This document shows positions 53,756 to 63,122 of a stretch of 64,000 nt of DNA, one piece after another. The notes under the pieces are model-generated. The model saw only the letters and a program-made list of their open reading frames with translations. It did no database searches and was not told the DNA's origin. The stretch is from Streptomyces sp. NBC_01571 (GTDB lineage: Bacteria; Actinomycetota; Actinomycetes; Streptomycetales; Streptomycetaceae), in NCBI RefSeq assembly GCF_026339875.1, contig NZ_JAPEPZ010000001.1, positions 6,014,001 through 6,078,000 on the forward strand. The letters run 5' to 3'. The position numbers and the translations under genes were made by a program. Every line of letters starts with the position of its first letter. The stretch's first letter is position 1.

Positions 53756-54151
53756 CGGCGGGTCGTGCGGCAGGCCCGACGGGCGGGTCGCACGACCGGT
53801 TCGGTGGCGGCTCGTACGGCCGGTCAGGTCACGGCCGTACGGCTTGGCCGACCGCCGACCGCCGACCGCCGACCGCCGACCGCGGCCGCCGACAGCGGGC
53901 GGCGACGGGTAACAGGCAACGGGCAACGGGAAGGGGCGCCCGCCCATTGCGGGCGCCCCTTACTCATCCTCACCAGTGCGCCGCACCCTGCGGCTCGTGA
54001 CCTCCGCGCGCTTGACGGCCCCCACCGCGCACCTCACGGAACACGCCCCGCGCACCTCACGGAACCCTCCCCGCGCACCCCACAGGACACGCCCCGCCCC
54101 ATTTTCCGAACCCTCTTGACGTAGTTAGTGATTGAGTACTAACTTTCTCGC
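53756..54151. other. Intergenic gap with tandem repeat and terminator
   Basis: Five tandem 7-bp units, GCCGACC, occupy 53847-53881. A 13-bp stem hairpin at 53931-53961 (AAGGGGCGCCCGC, loop CCATT, and its complement) is a good terminator for the HadAB-like pair. The tetR promoter and operator follow at 54116-54144. No gene is seen. Confidence 0.6.
54116..54144 (+). promoter_or_regulatory. tetR promoter with inverted-repeat operator
   Basis: TTGACG (54116-54121) and CTAACT (54139-54144) are 17 bp apart. Within them AGTTAGT (54123-54129) and ACTAACT (54138-54144) are perfect inverted arms with an 8-bp spacer. Transcription would start close to the ATG at 54152, so the message may be leaderless. 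The motif recurs before the MFS gene at 54777. Confidence 0.65.
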
Positions 54152-54730
54152 ATGGTCAGGATGAGCGCAGAGGACAGGCGCGAAAGCGTCATCCGCGCGG
54201 CGATCGGCGAGTTCGCCCGCGGCGGCTACTACGGCACCTCCACCGAGGCGATCGCCAAGCGTGTGGGCGTCTCGCAGCCGTACCTCTTCCGGCTCTTCCC
54301 GGGCAAGAAGGCGATCTTCCTCGCGGCGGCCGAACGCTGTCTCGAGGACATCCGCCGCACCTTCGAGGAGGCCTCCGAGGGGCTGGAGGGCGAGGAGGCC
54401 CTGCACTCCATGGCGACCGCGTACACGCGGGTCATCGCGGAGCACCCGGAGCGGCTGCTCATGCAGATGCAGACGTACACCGCGGTGGCGGCCGCCGAGG
54501 AGGCCGGCGACCGCGAGTTCGGCGAGGCGGTGCGGGGCGGCTGGACGCGGCTGTGGGACACGGTCCATCTGCCGCTCGGGGCCGACGTGGGGGAGACGAC
54601 GAGTTTCCTGGCGTACGGAATGCTCATCAACTGCTTCGTGGCCATGGGGTTTCCGGCCGGCCACCGGGTCTGGGAAGGGATCTATCCGGAGTCGCGGGTG
54701 GCCGGGCGCGCCGGGGTTTCGGGCGGATAG
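54152..54730 (+). CDS. TetR family regulator
   Basis: The 192-residue repressor has the family N-terminus: RRESVIRAAIGEFARGGYYGTSTEAIAKRVGVSQPYLFRLFPGKKAIFLAAAERCL, with helix-turn-helix at about 30-50. The rest is the helical ligand-binding domain. It probably represses its own promoter and the MFS exporter gene downstream, since both carry the same inverted motif. An ATG at 54161 is possible, but 54152 agrees with the likely leaderless start. The inducer is unknown, possibly a substrate of the exporter. Confidence 0.88.
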   Translation: MVRMSAEDRRESVIRAAIGEFARGGYYGTSTEAIAKRVGVSQPYLFRLFPGKKAIFLAAAERCLEDIRRTFEEASEGLEGEEALHSMATAYTRVIAEHPERLLMQMQTYTAVAAAEEAGDREFGEAVRGGWTRLWDTVHLPLGADVGETTSFLAYGMLINCFVAMGFPAGHRVWEGIYPESRVAGRAGVSGG

Positions 54731-54776
54731 ACGTTCATCGGGAAGGCGGCGGGCGTCGCCTTTACATGGGCGCGAA

Positions 54777-54797
54777 AGTTAGTCATCAATAACTAAT
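54777..54797 (+). promoter_or_regulatory. Second TetR operator, before the MFS gene
   Basis: AGTTAGT (54777-54783), eight bases, then ACTAAT (54792-54797): the same half-sites and spacing as in the tetR promoter, with one arm diverging at its end. It lies 32 bases before the MFS start, and supports coordinated repression. Confidence 0.6.
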
Positions 54798-54828
54798 CAA
54801 CGTGAGTGAATCACTCTTAGGGGGAGCG

Positions 54829-56280
54829 ATGTCACAGCAGACAGCACGGCGCGGGGGAGCCACCTGGGCCCTCGTCATCACCAGCGTCGCCGGATTCATG
54901 GCGGCCCTCGACAACCTCGTGGTCACGACCGCCCTGCCCTCCATCCGCAAGGACCTCGGGGGAGCGCTGGACGACCTGGAATGGACCGTGAGCGCGTACA
55001 CGCTCACCTTCGCCGTCCTGCTGATGTTCGGCGCCGCGCTGGGCGACCGCTTCGGCCGCCGCAGGCTCTTCCTCGTCGGCCTCTCCGTCTTCACAGGCGC
55101 CTCCGCCGCCGCGGCCATGGCCCCGGGCATCGACTCGCTGATCGCCGCCCGCGCGGTCCAGGGCGTCGGCGCCGCCATCATGATGCCGCTGACGCTGACC
55201 CTGCTGACGGCCGCCGTACCGGCCGCCAGGCGCGGGATGGCGTACGGGATCTGGGGCGCCGTGAACGGACTCGCGGTCGCTTCCGGGCCTCTCATCGGCG
55301 GCAGCCTCACCGAACACGTGTCCTGGCACTGGATCTTCTGGCTGAACGTTCCGCTGGGCCTCGCCCTCCTCCCGCTCGCCCGGCTGCGTCTGGCCGAGTC
55401 CCACGGCGCCGGTGCCCGGCTCGACATCCCCGGCACCCTGCTCGCCAGCGGCGGCCTCTTCGGAATCGTGTACGGCCTGGTCCGCGGGCCCGCCGACGGC
55501 TGGACCAGCCCGATCGTGCTGACCGGCCTGCTCGCCGGTGCCGCGCTGCTCGCCGCCTTCGTCCTGCACGGCATCCGGGCGAAGAACCCGATGCTGCCGA
55601 TGCGGCTCTTCCGCTCCCGCGCCTTCGCCGGGATCAACGCCGCGAGCCTGCTGATGTTCCTCGGGATGTTCGGCTCGATCTTCCTGCTCAGCCAGTACAT
55701 GCAGGGCGTCCTCGGCTACTCGCCCACCGAGGCGGGCCTGCGGATGCTGCCCTGGACCGGTATGCCGATGCTCGTCGCGCCGGTCGCCGGCTACCTCTCC
55801 GACCGCATCGGCGGACGTCCCGTGGTCGCCACCGGGCTCTTCCTGCAGGCCGTCGGGCTCGCCTACTACGCCTTGGTGGTCGCCGCCGACGTCTCGTACG
55901 CCGAGCAGTTGCCCGCCCTGATCATCAGCGGCATCGGAATGTCCCTGTACTTCGCCCCGGCGTCCAACCTGGTCATGTCCAGCGTCCGTCCGCAGGAACA
56001 GGGCATCGCCTCCGGCGCCAACAACGCGCTGCGTGAGGTGGGCGGTGCGCTCGGCATCGCGGTGATGTCGTCGATCTTCTCCGCACAAGGCGGCTACGAG
56101 ACCGCGAAGACCTTCGTGGACGGCCTGCGGCCCGCGCTGGTGGTGGGCTCCGCGGTGGTCGCCCTGGCGGGAGTCGCGGTGCTGCTCATCCCGTCGGCAC
56201 GGCGTGCGGCGCGCTCGGAGACCGTGACCGAGGGCCCGGCCCCCACCCTCACCCCGGCTCTGGAAACCGCCTCCCGCTGA
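54829..56280 (+). CDS. MFS multidrug exporter (DHA2, EmrB/QacA type)
   Basis: The 483-residue transporter has 14 hydrophobic helices. DHA2 signatures are ITSVAGFMAALDNLVVTTALPSIRKDLG in helix 1 (motif D1), GDRFGRRRLFLVGL (motif A) and VNGLAVASGPLIGGSLTEHVSWHWIFWLNVPLG (motif C). It exports drugs or similar amphipaths by proton antiport. ATG 54829 follows GGGGGAG; an in-frame GTG at 54802 is less likely. It sits just after tetR on the same strand with its own operator. The terminator at 56308 ends the unit. Confidence 0.9.
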   Translation: MSQQTARRGGATWALVITSVAGFMAALDNLVVTTALPSIRKDLGGALDDLEWTVSAYTLTFAVLLMFGAALGDRFGRRRLFLVGLSVFTGASAAAAMAPGIDSLIAARAVQGVGAAIMMPLTLTLLTAAVPAARRGMAYGIWGAVNGLAVASGPLIGGSLTEHVSWHWIFWLNVPLGLALLPLARLRLAESHGAGARLDIPGTLLASGGLFGIVYGLVRGPADGWTSPIVLTGLLAGAALLAAFVLHGIRAKNPMLPMRLFRSRAFAGINAASLLMFLGMFGSIFLLSQYMQGVLGYSPTEAGLRMLPWTGMPMLVAPVAGYLSDRIGGRPVVATGLFLQAVGLAYYALVVAADVSYAEQLPALIISGIGMSLYFAPASNLVMSSVRPQEQGIASGANNALREVGGALGIAVMSSIFSAQGGYETAKTFVDGLRPALVVGSAVVALAGVAVLLIPSARRAARSETVTEGPAPTLTPALETASR

Positions 56281-56307
56281 ACCGCCCGTCCGCATCCGGT
56301 ACGACAC

Positions 56308-56340
56308 GAGACGGCCCCGCCTCCACGGCGGGGCCGTCTC
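56308..56340 (+). terminator. Terminator after the MFS gene
   Basis: GAGACGGCCCCGCC and its complement (56308-56321 and 56327-56340) form a perfect 14-bp stem with a five-base loop, 28 bases after the stop. Confidence 0.85.
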
Positions 56341-56453
56341 CCCGCCGTCCCCACGCCGTCCGCGAGCCGCCTGCCGGCGCGGCGGTCACCCGGCGGCTCG
56401 CCCCGTCCGTACCGCGGGCCGAGAGCCCCGAGCCTTCTCGTAGTCTTGAGCCC

Positions 56454-57509
56454 GTGCAGGAACTCCACGACGCCCCGCTCGCCCCGTTGACCACCTTCCG
56501 GCTCGGGGGGCCCGCGACCCGGCTGATCACCGCCACGACCGACGCCGAGGTGATCGCCGCCGTCCGCGAGGCCGACGACACCGGTACCCCGCTGCTGCTG
56601 ATCGGCGGCGGATCGAACCTCGTCATCGGCGACAAGGGCTTCGCCGGAACCGCCCTGCGCATCGCGACGAGCGGATTCGCGCTCGACGGGACGGGCCTGG
56701 AGCTGGCCGCGGGCGAGGTGTGGAGCGACGCGGTCGCCCGCACCGTCGAGGCCGGACTCGCGGGCATCGAGTGCCTCGCCGGCATCCCCGGTTCCGCCGG
56801 CGCGACCCCGATCCAGAACGTGGGCGCGTACGGTCAGGAAGTGTCGTCGACCATCACCGAAGTGATCGCGTACGACCGGCAGACGCGCGAGACGGTCACC
56901 CTCACGAACGCCGACTGCTCCTTCTCCTACCGCCACAGCCGCTTCAAGGCCGACCCCGAGCGCCATGTCGTGCTGCGCGTCCGGTTCGAGCTGGAGGACG
57001 CGGCGGGTCTGTCGGCGCCGGTCAAGTACGCCGAGACGGCCCGCGCGCTGGGCGTGGAGCCCGGCGACCGCGTGCCCCTCGCCGCGGCCCGCGAAACCGT
57101 CCTGAAGCTGCGCTCCGGCAAGGGCATGGTGCTCGACCCCGAGGACCACGACACCTGGTCCGCCGGGTCGTTCTTCACCAATCCGATCCTCACGGACGAC
57201 GAGTTCGCCGCGTTCCACGCGCGCGTGGCGCAGCGGCTCGGCTCGGACGTCGTGCCGCCCGCCTATCCGGCGGGCGAAGGACACACCAAGACGTCCGCGG
57301 CCTGGCTGATCGACAAGTCCGGATTCACCAAGGGGTACGGTTCCGGGCCCGCCCGGATCTCCACCAAGCACACGCTGGCCCTCACCAACCGCGGCCGGGC
57401 CACCACCGAGGACCTGCTCGCGCTGGCCCGCGAGGTCGTCACCGGGGTGCGCGACGCCTTCGGGATCACCCTGGTCAACGAACCGGTGACGGTCGGCGTG
57501 CGCCTGTAG
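56454..57509 (+). CDS. murB: UDP-N-acetylenolpyruvoylglucosamine reductase
   Basis: The 351-residue flavoenzyme makes UDP-MurNAc for peptidoglycan by reducing the enolpyruvyl group with NADPH. The FAD-binding region holds LLLIGGGSNLVIGDKGF and CLAGIPGSAGATPIQNVGAYGQE. YRHSRFK contains the catalytic arginine, SAGSFFTNPIL the catalytic serine (type I enzyme), and LVNEPVTVG the C-terminal glutamate. GTG 56454 gives the expected N-terminus MQELHDAPLAPLTTFRLGGPA. It stands as its own transcript after a terminator. Confidence 0.95.
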   Translation: MQELHDAPLAPLTTFRLGGPATRLITATTDAEVIAAVREADDTGTPLLLIGGGSNLVIGDKGFAGTALRIATSGFALDGTGLELAAGEVWSDAVARTVEAGLAGIECLAGIPGSAGATPIQNVGAYGQEVSSTITEVIAYDRQTRETVTLTNADCSFSYRHSRFKADPERHVVLRVRFELEDAAGLSAPVKYAETARALGVEPGDRVPLAAARETVLKLRSGKGMVLDPEDHDTWSAGSFFTNPILTDDEFAAFHARVAQRLGSDVVPPAYPAGEGHTKTSAAWLIDKSGFTKGYGSGPARISTKHTLALTNRGRATTEDLLALAREVVTGVRDAFGITLVNEPVTVGVRL

Positions 57510-57580
57510 GCCGTGTCCGGCCGATTCGCGTCGGCCCGGGAGGCGACCCGCGCCCCCTGTCCCACCGTCCCCGCATGGGC

Positions 57581-58213
57581 TCAGTAGGCGATCCCCACCC
57601 CTTGTCGCACCGTCCGCGCGTCGGTGATCATCGCCAGCATCGCGTGCGCCACGTCGGCGCGCGCGATGAAGCGGCCTCTGAGCGGGAAGCCCCCGACCGC
57701 CGTCCGGTACGAGCCGGTCACCGGCTTGTTCTGGAGCCGCGGCGGGCGCACGACCGTCCAGTCGGTCGCGCTCCCGGCCAGTTCGCCCTCCATGGCTCTC
57801 AGGTCGGCGTAGACGTCCTTCAGGATCACCGAGATCAGGCCCCGCGCGGCACGGTCGGCGAAAGAGGCGCCCTCGGCGTCGGGGCCGACCGGCCCCGCGC
57901 TCACCACCAGCAGCCTGCGCACCCCCTCGGCCCGCATCGCGCCGAGCACCGTACGGGTCAGCCGGGTCGCGACCCCGGCGTCCTTGCGGCTGCGGGCGCC
58001 GAGCCCGGAGAGGACCGCGTCCCGGGCCCGGACCGCGGGGCGCAGCGCCTCGGGGTCGGTGAGATCCGCGCGGAGGACCTCCAGGTCCGCGCCCGTGACG
58101 GACAGCCGTGCCGGATCCCGTACGACGGCCGTGACCTGGTGACCGGAGGCCGGTGCCTGCCGGACGATCTCCTGGCCGATACCGCCGGTGGCACCGAAGA
58201 CGGTCAGTTTCAT
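57581..58213 (-). CDS. NAD(P)-dependent oxidoreductase (atypical SDR)
   Basis: The 210-residue protein begins MKLTVFGATGGIGQEIVRQAPASGHQVTAVVRDPARL, with the GxTGxxG-type nucleotide motif at residues 7-13. VRRLLVVSAGPVGPDAEGASFADR and TDWTVVRPPRLQNKPVTG place it in the NmrA/BVR-B-like group. It is convergent with murB, about 70 bases apart. The substrate is not known. The family may reduce flavins or biliverdin-like molecules, but the active-site details do not decide this. Confidence 0.83.
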   Translation of the reverse strand: MKLTVFGATGGIGQEIVRQAPASGHQVTAVVRDPARLSVTGADLEVLRADLTDPEALRPAVRARDAVLSGLGARSRKDAGVATRLTRTVLGAMRAEGVRRLLVVSAGPVGPDAEGASFADRAARGLISVILKDVYADLRAMEGELAGSATDWTVVRPPRLQNKPVTGSYRTAVGGFPLRGRFIARADVAHAMLAMITDARTVRQGVGIAY

Positions 58214-58327
58214 GGCGTGTTCCCCTTGGACGAAGTCATGTGCGTCTCCGTCGGCCGGCCGGCCGACGGACGCGCGCTGCCGGGCGGAATCCCCGTCGCC
58301 GATGGGCCCTCGCGACGGTCACTCTCT

Positions 58328-59368
58328 TCAGGCGACCGGGGCGGCCAGCCAGTCGTCGATGCCGGCCAGCAGCTTCTCCCTGACGTCCTGGGGTGCCGCC
58401 GAGCCCCGTACGGACTGGCGGGCCAGCTCGGCCAGTTCGGCGTCCGTGAAGCCGTGGTGGTGGCGCGCCAACTCGTACTGGGCGGCGAGCCGCGAGCCGA
58501 ACAGGAGCGGGTCGTCGGCGCCGAGGGCCATGGGGACACCGGCGTCGAAGAGCGTGCGCAGGGGGATGTCCTCCGCCTTCTCGTACACGCCCAGGGCGAC
58601 GTTCGACGCCGGGCACACCTCACAGGTGATGCCGCGCTCCGCGAGCCGCGCCAGCAGCCGCGGGTTCTCGGCGGCGCGCACCCCGTGCCCGATCCGGGTG
58701 GCGTGCAGGTCGTCCAGGCAGTCGCGGACCGAGGCCGGTCCGGCCAGTTCGCCGCCGTGCGGCGCGGACAGCAGCCCGCCCTCGCGCGCGATCGCGAAGG
58801 CCCGGTCGAAGTCGCGCGCCATGCCCCGCCGCTCGTCGTTCGACAGCCCGAATCCGACGACGCCCCGGTCCGCGTAACGCACCGCGAGCCGGGCCAGCGT
58901 GCGGGCGTCCAGGGGGTGCTTCATACGGTTCGCGGCCACCAGGACCCGCATCCCGATGCCGGTCTCGCGCACGGCCGAGTCGACGCCGTCCAGGATGATC
59001 TCCAGGGCCGGGATGAGGCCGCCCAGGCGAGGCGCGTACGAGGTCGGGTCGACCTGGATCTCCAGCCACCCGGAGCCGTCCCTGATGTCCTCCTCGGCGG
59101 CCTCGCGCACCAGCCGCCGGATGTCGTCGGGCTCTCTGAGGCAGGACCGTGCCGCGTCGTACAGCCGCTGGAAGCGGAACCAGCCGCGCTCGTCGGTCGC
59201 CCGGAGTTTCGGCGGTTCCCCGCTGGTCAGCGCCTCCGTCAGGGCCTCGGGCAGCCGGACGCCGTACTTGTCGGCCAGCTCCAGCAGGGTGGACGGCCGC
59301 ATCGAACCGGTGAAGTGCAGGTGCAGATGGGCTTTCGGCAGTTCAGAGAGATCACGTACGCGCTCCAT
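58328..59368 (-). CDS. add: Adenosine deaminase
   Basis: The 346-residue enzyme converts adenosine to inosine. It starts MERVRDLSELPKAHLHLHFTGSMRPSTLLE, which holds the HxH zinc ligands. It continues with APHGGELAGPASVRDCLDDLHATRIGHGVRA (histidine ligand and catalytic glutamate region), CPASNVALGVY, and LGADDPLLFG, where most adenosine deaminases have SxDDP; the aspartate pair is kept. GAGE-type changes such as FTGS for the usual D-G are accepted in the bacterial group. ATG 59368 agrees with the family start. Confidence 0.88.
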   Translation of the reverse strand: MERVRDLSELPKAHLHLHFTGSMRPSTLLELADKYGVRLPEALTEALTSGEPPKLRATDERGWFRFQRLYDAARSCLREPDDIRRLVREAAEEDIRDGSGWLEIQVDPTSYAPRLGGLIPALEIILDGVDSAVRETGIGMRVLVAANRMKHPLDARTLARLAVRYADRGVVGFGLSNDERRGMARDFDRAFAIAREGGLLSAPHGGELAGPASVRDCLDDLHATRIGHGVRAAENPRLLARLAERGITCEVCPASNVALGVYEKAEDIPLRTLFDAGVPMALGADDPLLFGSRLAAQYELARHHHGFTDAELAELARQSVRGSAAPQDVREKLLAGIDDWLAAPVA

Positions 59369-59527
59369 TCCAGGATCCTGCCGCACGTCCGGGTCGTCCC
59401 GGTAGCGCTTTCCCCTTTAGTGGTCTTGCTCGCACGAAGAAGCGGGCCGTCTCCCCGGGGGGAAACGGCCCGCACACGCGCGTGGAGCGCGACGACGCGA
59501 AACGTACGACGGGAGGCGCCGGGGACG

Positions 59528-60754
59528 TCAGTCCTGCGCCTCGGCCAGCAGCTTCTGGATCCGGCTGACGCCCTCGACGAGATCCTCGTCACCCAGGGCG
59601 TACGACAGACGCAGATATCCCGGTGTACCGAAGGCCTCGCCGGGGACGACCGCGACCTCGGCCTCCTCCAGGATGAGCGCGGCCAGCTCCACCGTGTCCT
59701 GGGGGCGCCTGCCGCGGATCTCCTTGCCGATCAGGGCCTTGACCGAGGGGTACGCGTAGAAGGCGCCCTCGGGCTCGGGGCACAGGACGCCCTCGATCTC
59801 GTTGAGCATGCGCACGATGGTCTTGCGGCGGCGGTCGAAGGCCTCGCGCATCTCGGCCACGGCCGTCAGGTCGCCGGAGACGGCGGCGAGGGCGGCGACC
59901 TGGGCCACGTTGGACACGTTCGAGGTGGCGTGCGACTGGAGGTTGGTCGCGGCCTTGATGACGTCCTTGGGGCCGATGACCCAGCCCACGCGCCAGCCGG
60001 TCATGGCGTACGTCTTCGCCACGCCGTTGACGACGATGCACTTGTCGGCGAGCTCGGGCACCACCACGGGCACGGAGTGGAACTCGGCGTCGCCGTAGAC
60101 CAGGTGCTCGTAGATCTCGTCGGTCAGGACCCAGAGGCCCTTGCCGGCGGCCCAGCGGCCGATCTCCTCGATCTGCTCGCGGGTGTAGACCGCGCCCGTC
60201 GGGTTGGACGGGGAGACGAAGAGCAGCACCTTGGTGTGCTCGGTGCGGGCGGCCTCCAGCTGCTCGACGGACACGCGGTAGCCGGTGGTCTCGTCGGCGA
60301 CGACCTCGACCGGGACACCGCCGGCGAGACGGATGGACTCCGGGTAGGTCGTCCAGTAGGGAGCCGGGACGATGACCTCGTCGCCCGGGTCGAGGATGGC
60401 GGCGAAGGCCTCGTAGATGGCCTGCTTGCCGCCGTTGGTCACCAGGACCTGGGCGGCCTCCACCTCGTAGCCGGAGTCGCGCAGGGTCTTGGCGGCGATG
60501 GCGGCCTTCAGCTCGGGCAGGCCGCCGGCGGGCGTGTAGCGGTGGTACTTCGGGTTGGAGCAGGCCTCGATGGCGGCCTGGACGATGTAGTCCGGGGTCG
60601 GGAAGTCGGGCTCACCGGCGCCGAAGCCGATCACCGGCCGCCCGGCGGCCTTGAGGGCCTTGGCCTTGGCGTCCACGGCGAGAGTGGCGGACTCGGAGAT
60701 CGCGCCGACTCGGGCGGAGACCCGGCGCTCGGTGGGAGGGGTTGCAGCGCTCAT
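59528..60754 (-). CDS. aspC: Pyridoxal phosphate-dependent aminotransferase (aspartate aminotransferase)
   Basis: The 408-residue class I aminotransferase has the substrate-binding start [47 protein letters not shown]-site motifs are [38 protein letters not shown], and the Schiff base lysine K247 in [22 protein letters not shown] carries the substrate arginine. It interconverts aspartate and 2-oxoglutarate with glutamate and oxaloacetate; some members act on other substrates. ATG 60754 is chosen; an ATG ten bases further out is not in a better context. Divergent from tRNA-Trp. Confidence 0.92.
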   Translation of the reverse strand: MSAATPPTERRVSARVGAISESATLAVDAKAKALKAAGRPVIGFGAGEPDFPTPDYIVQAAIEACSNPKYHRYTPAGGLPELKAAIAAKTLRDSGYEVEAAQVLVTNGGKQAIYEAFAAILDPGDEVIVPAPYWTTYPESIRLAGGVPVEVVADETTGYRVSVEQLEAARTEHTKVLLFVSPSNPTGAVYTREQIEEIGRWAAGKGLWVLTDEIYEHLVYGDAEFHSVPVVVPELADKCIVVNGVAKTYAMTGWRVGWVIGPKDVIKAATNLQSHATSNVSNVAQVAALAAVSGDLTAVAEMREAFDRRRKTIVRMLNEIEGVLCPEPEGAFYAYPSVKALIGKEIRGRRPQDTVELAALILEEAEVAVVPGEAFGTPGYLRLSYALGDEDLVEGVSRIQKLLAEAQD

Positions 60755-61003
60755 GGGCCCCATCGTTTCAGACCGGAAACGCCCCCGGCACGCGGGTTTC
60801 ACAGACTGAACAGCGTGAGAACGCCAGTCCGGACGCGCGCCGCCCACCGGTCGGTCTCCGACGCACAAAGCCCTTACGGACACTTTCTGTTCGACGACCG
60901 GCCCCGGACCACGTACACTCTCACCTCGTTGGCCTTCACCGGCCGCACCCGCCGTGCGTACAGCGAGCACTCGGTCGGATGCGGTACGTTGGGGGAAAAC
61001 CAA

Positions 61004-61076
61004 AGGGTCGTAGCTCAATTGGTAGAGCACTGGTCTCCAAAACCAGCGGTTGGGGGTTCAAGTCCCTCCGGCCCTG
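61004..61076 (+). tRNA. tRNA-Trp (anticodon CCA)
   Basis: 73 nt. The acceptor arms are AGGGTCG and CGGCCCT with discriminator G. The anticodon stem CTGGT/ACCAG holds CTCCAAA (anticodon CCA). The T arm contains GGTTCAAGTCC. It is placed just before secE, an arrangement conserved in actinobacteria and many other bacteria. Confidence 0.96.
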
Positions 61077-61185
61077 CTACACACTCCTTCGCCAGGATGT
61101 GTGCACGCATGTACGTACTGCAATGCACCGCCGTGCGGCTCAACCGGGCGCGGCACGGCCACGACCCGGAATCAGGTGAGGACGA

Positions 61186-61467
61186 GTGACGGACGCCGTG
61201 GGCTCCATCGACATGCCTGATGCCGAGGCGCCCGAGTCCAAGAAGAAGGCTCGCAAGGGTGGTAAGCGTGCCAAGAAGGGCCCGCTGAAGCGCCTCGCCA
61301 CCTTCTATCGCCAGATCGTCGCGGAGCTCCGCAAGGTCGTCTGGCCGACTCGCAATCAGCTGACGACGTACACCACAGTGGTGATCGTTTTTGTCGTCAT
61401 CATGATTGGCCTGGTGACCGTGATTGACTATGGGCTCAACCACGCCGCCAAGTACGTCTTCGGCTGA
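61186..61467 (+). CDS. secE: Preprotein translocase subunit SecE
   Basis: The 93-residue SecE has a basic cytosolic start ([21 protein letters not shown]), the amphipathic helix [20 protein letters not shown] with the conserved KVVWPT, and one transmembrane helix, [25 protein letters not shown]. It stabilises SecY in the export channel. GTG 61186 follows GTGAGGACGA. It is followed by nusG after a hairpin. Confidence 0.95.
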   Translation: MTDAVGSIDMPDAEAPESKKKARKGGKRAKKGPLKRLATFYRQIVAELRKVVWPTRNQLTTYTTVVIVFVVIMIGLVTVIDYGLNHAAKYVFG

Positions 61468-61476
61468 GCCGAGAGC

Positions 61477-61505
61477 GAAGGGCGCCGTCACCGGCGCCCC
61501 TTTCG
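61477..61505 (+). terminator. Hairpin between secE and nusG
   Basis: GGCGCCG and CGGCGCC with flanking GAAG/CTTTC form a stem-loop in the 77-bp gap. It may be a partial terminator or attenuator that sets the secE to nusG ratio. Confidence 0.5.
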
Positions 61506-61544
61506 CGTGTTCCACCCCCATGTATCCAGGAAGAAGCAGCCACC

Positions 61545-62414
61545 GTGTCTGACCCGAACCTGAACGACGCCAGCGAGTCGGTCGAGTCCGTTGACGACGA
61601 GCTCGACATCGTCGAGGGAGCGGACGTCGTGGACGAGTTCGAGGCTGCCGATGCCGCCGCCGGCGAGCCCGCCGAGGAAGCGGCCCTGCACGTCGAGGAC
61701 GAGTCCGGTGAGGACGTCGAGGACGAGGACGTCCCCGAGGACGCTCTCGCCGAGGACGAGGACGCCGATGAGGCGGAGGCCGAGCCGGCCGAGCCCGTCG
61801 ACCCCGTGGAGGCCCTCCGCGAGGAGCTCCGCAGCCTCCCCGGCGAGTGGTACGTCATCCACACCTACGCCGGTTACGAGAACCGCGTGAAGACCAACCT
61901 CGAGCAGCGCGCCGTCTCGCTGAACGTCGAGGACTTCATCTTCCAGGCCGAGGTGCCGCAGGAAGAGGTCGCGCAGATCAAGAACGGCGAGCGCAAGACC
62001 ATCCGTCAGAACAAGCTCCCCGGCTACGTGCTGGTGCGCATGGACCTGACGAACGAGTCCTGGGGCGTCGTCCGCAACACTCCCGGCGTCACCGGCTTCG
62101 TGGGCAACGCCTACGACCCGTACCCGCTGACCCTGGACGAGATCGTCAAGATGCTCGCTCCGGAGGCCGAGGAGAAGGCCGCGCGTGAGGCCGCCGAGGC
62201 CGAGGGCAAGCCCGCTCCGCAGCGCAAGGTCGAGGTCCAGGTGCTGGACTTCGAGGTCGGCGACTCGGTCACCGTCACCGACGGCCCGTTCGCCACGCTG
62301 CAGGCGACGATCAACGAGATCAACGCCGACTCGAAGAAGGTCAAGGGCCTCGTCGAGATCTTCGGCCGCGAGACCCCGGTCGAGCTTTCCTTCGACCAGA
62401 TCCAGAAGAACTAG
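61545..62414 (+). CDS. nusG: Transcription termination/antitermination protein NusG
   Basis: The 289-residue NusG binds RNA polymerase and modulates pausing and Rho termination. An acidic N-terminal extension of about 95 residues ([24 protein letters not shown]) precedes the NGN domain, [29 protein letters not shown], and [30 protein letters not shown]. The KOW domain lies at the end: [53 protein letters not shown]. The acidic extension is normal for Streptomyces. GTG 61545 lies after AGGAAG. Confidence 0.95.
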   Translation: MSDPNLNDASESVESVDDELDIVEGADVVDEFEAADAAAGEPAEEAALHVEDESGEDVEDEDVPEDALAEDEDADEAEAEPAEPVDPVEALREELRSLPGEWYVIHTYAGYENRVKTNLEQRAVSLNVEDFIFQAEVPQEEVAQIKNGERKTIRQNKLPGYVLVRMDLTNESWGVVRNTPGVTGFVGNAYDPYPLTLDEIVKMLAPEAEEKAAREAAEAEGKPAPQRKVEVQVLDFEVGDSVTVTDGPFATLQATINEINADSKKVKGLVEIFGRETPVELSFDQIQKN

Positions 62415-62441
62415 CGGCTTCTGGACGTACGTCTTCCGAAC

Positions 62442-62485
62442 AGGTCAGACGGGCTCACGCAGCCCGTCTGACCTGCTCGGTTTTT
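62442..62485 (+). terminator. Intrinsic terminator after nusG
   Basis: AGGTCAGACGGGCT and its complement (62442-62455 and 62461-62474) form a 14-bp stem with a five-base loop, followed by GCTCGGTTTTT. It is one of the few in the window with a clear T run. It separates the secE-nusG transcript from rplK-rplA. Confidence 0.9.
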
Positions 62486-62582
62486 GGCCCCGCATAGATA
62501 CCCGTTATCGTTGTGCGGTATGCCTCCATCCGGATGAACCGGACGGAAGCTGAAAACTCTCACTAGGACCCGGAGAGAGCAC

Positions 62583-63017
62583 ATGCCTCCCAAGAAGAAG
62601 AAGGTCACGGGGCTCATCAAGCTCCAGATCAACGCCGGTGCGGCGAACCCGGCCCCGCCGGTCGGCCCCGCGCTCGGTCAGCACGGCGTCAACATCATGG
62701 AGTTCTGCAAGGCCTACAACGCCGCGACCGAGTCGCAGCGTGGCTGGGTGATCCCGGTGGAGATCACGGTCTACGAAGACCGCTCCTTCACCTTCATCAC
62801 CAAGACTCCGCCGGCCGCGAAGATGATCCTCAAGGCCGCTGGCGTCGAGAAGGGCTCGGGCGAGCCGCACAAGACCAAGGTCGCCAAGATCACCGAGGCG
62901 CAGGTCCGTGAGATCGCCACGACCAAGCTTCCCGACCTGAACGCCAACGACCTGGACGCCGCGTCGAAGATCATCGCCGGCACCGCCCGTTCCATGGGCA
63001 TCACGGTCGAGGGCTGA
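62583..63017 (+). CDS. rplK: 50S ribosomal protein L11
   Basis: The 144-residue protein starts [46 protein letters not shown], the N-terminal domain that binds thiostrepton with the 23S rRNA GTPase centre. The C-terminal RNA-binding domain has [50 protein letters not shown] lies upstream of ATG 62583. It is cotranscribed with rplA. L11 is methylated in thiostrepton-resistant producers, but that is not shown here. Confidence 0.97.
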
Positions 63018-63122
63018 CGCCCACCTTCGTAGGCCACGCGGCGCGAGCCGCACATCGAGAACGACCGTGGCAGGGCCTGCTCGGCCCGCACCACGACTCC
63101 TCAGAACACATCAGGAGCAGTA

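Noticed and set aside
56720..61189. A very long plus-strand open frame of 1489 codons
   Set aside because: It runs antisense or out of frame through murB, the adenosine deaminase and aspC, which have clear family motifs. High GC leaves long empty frames free of stops.
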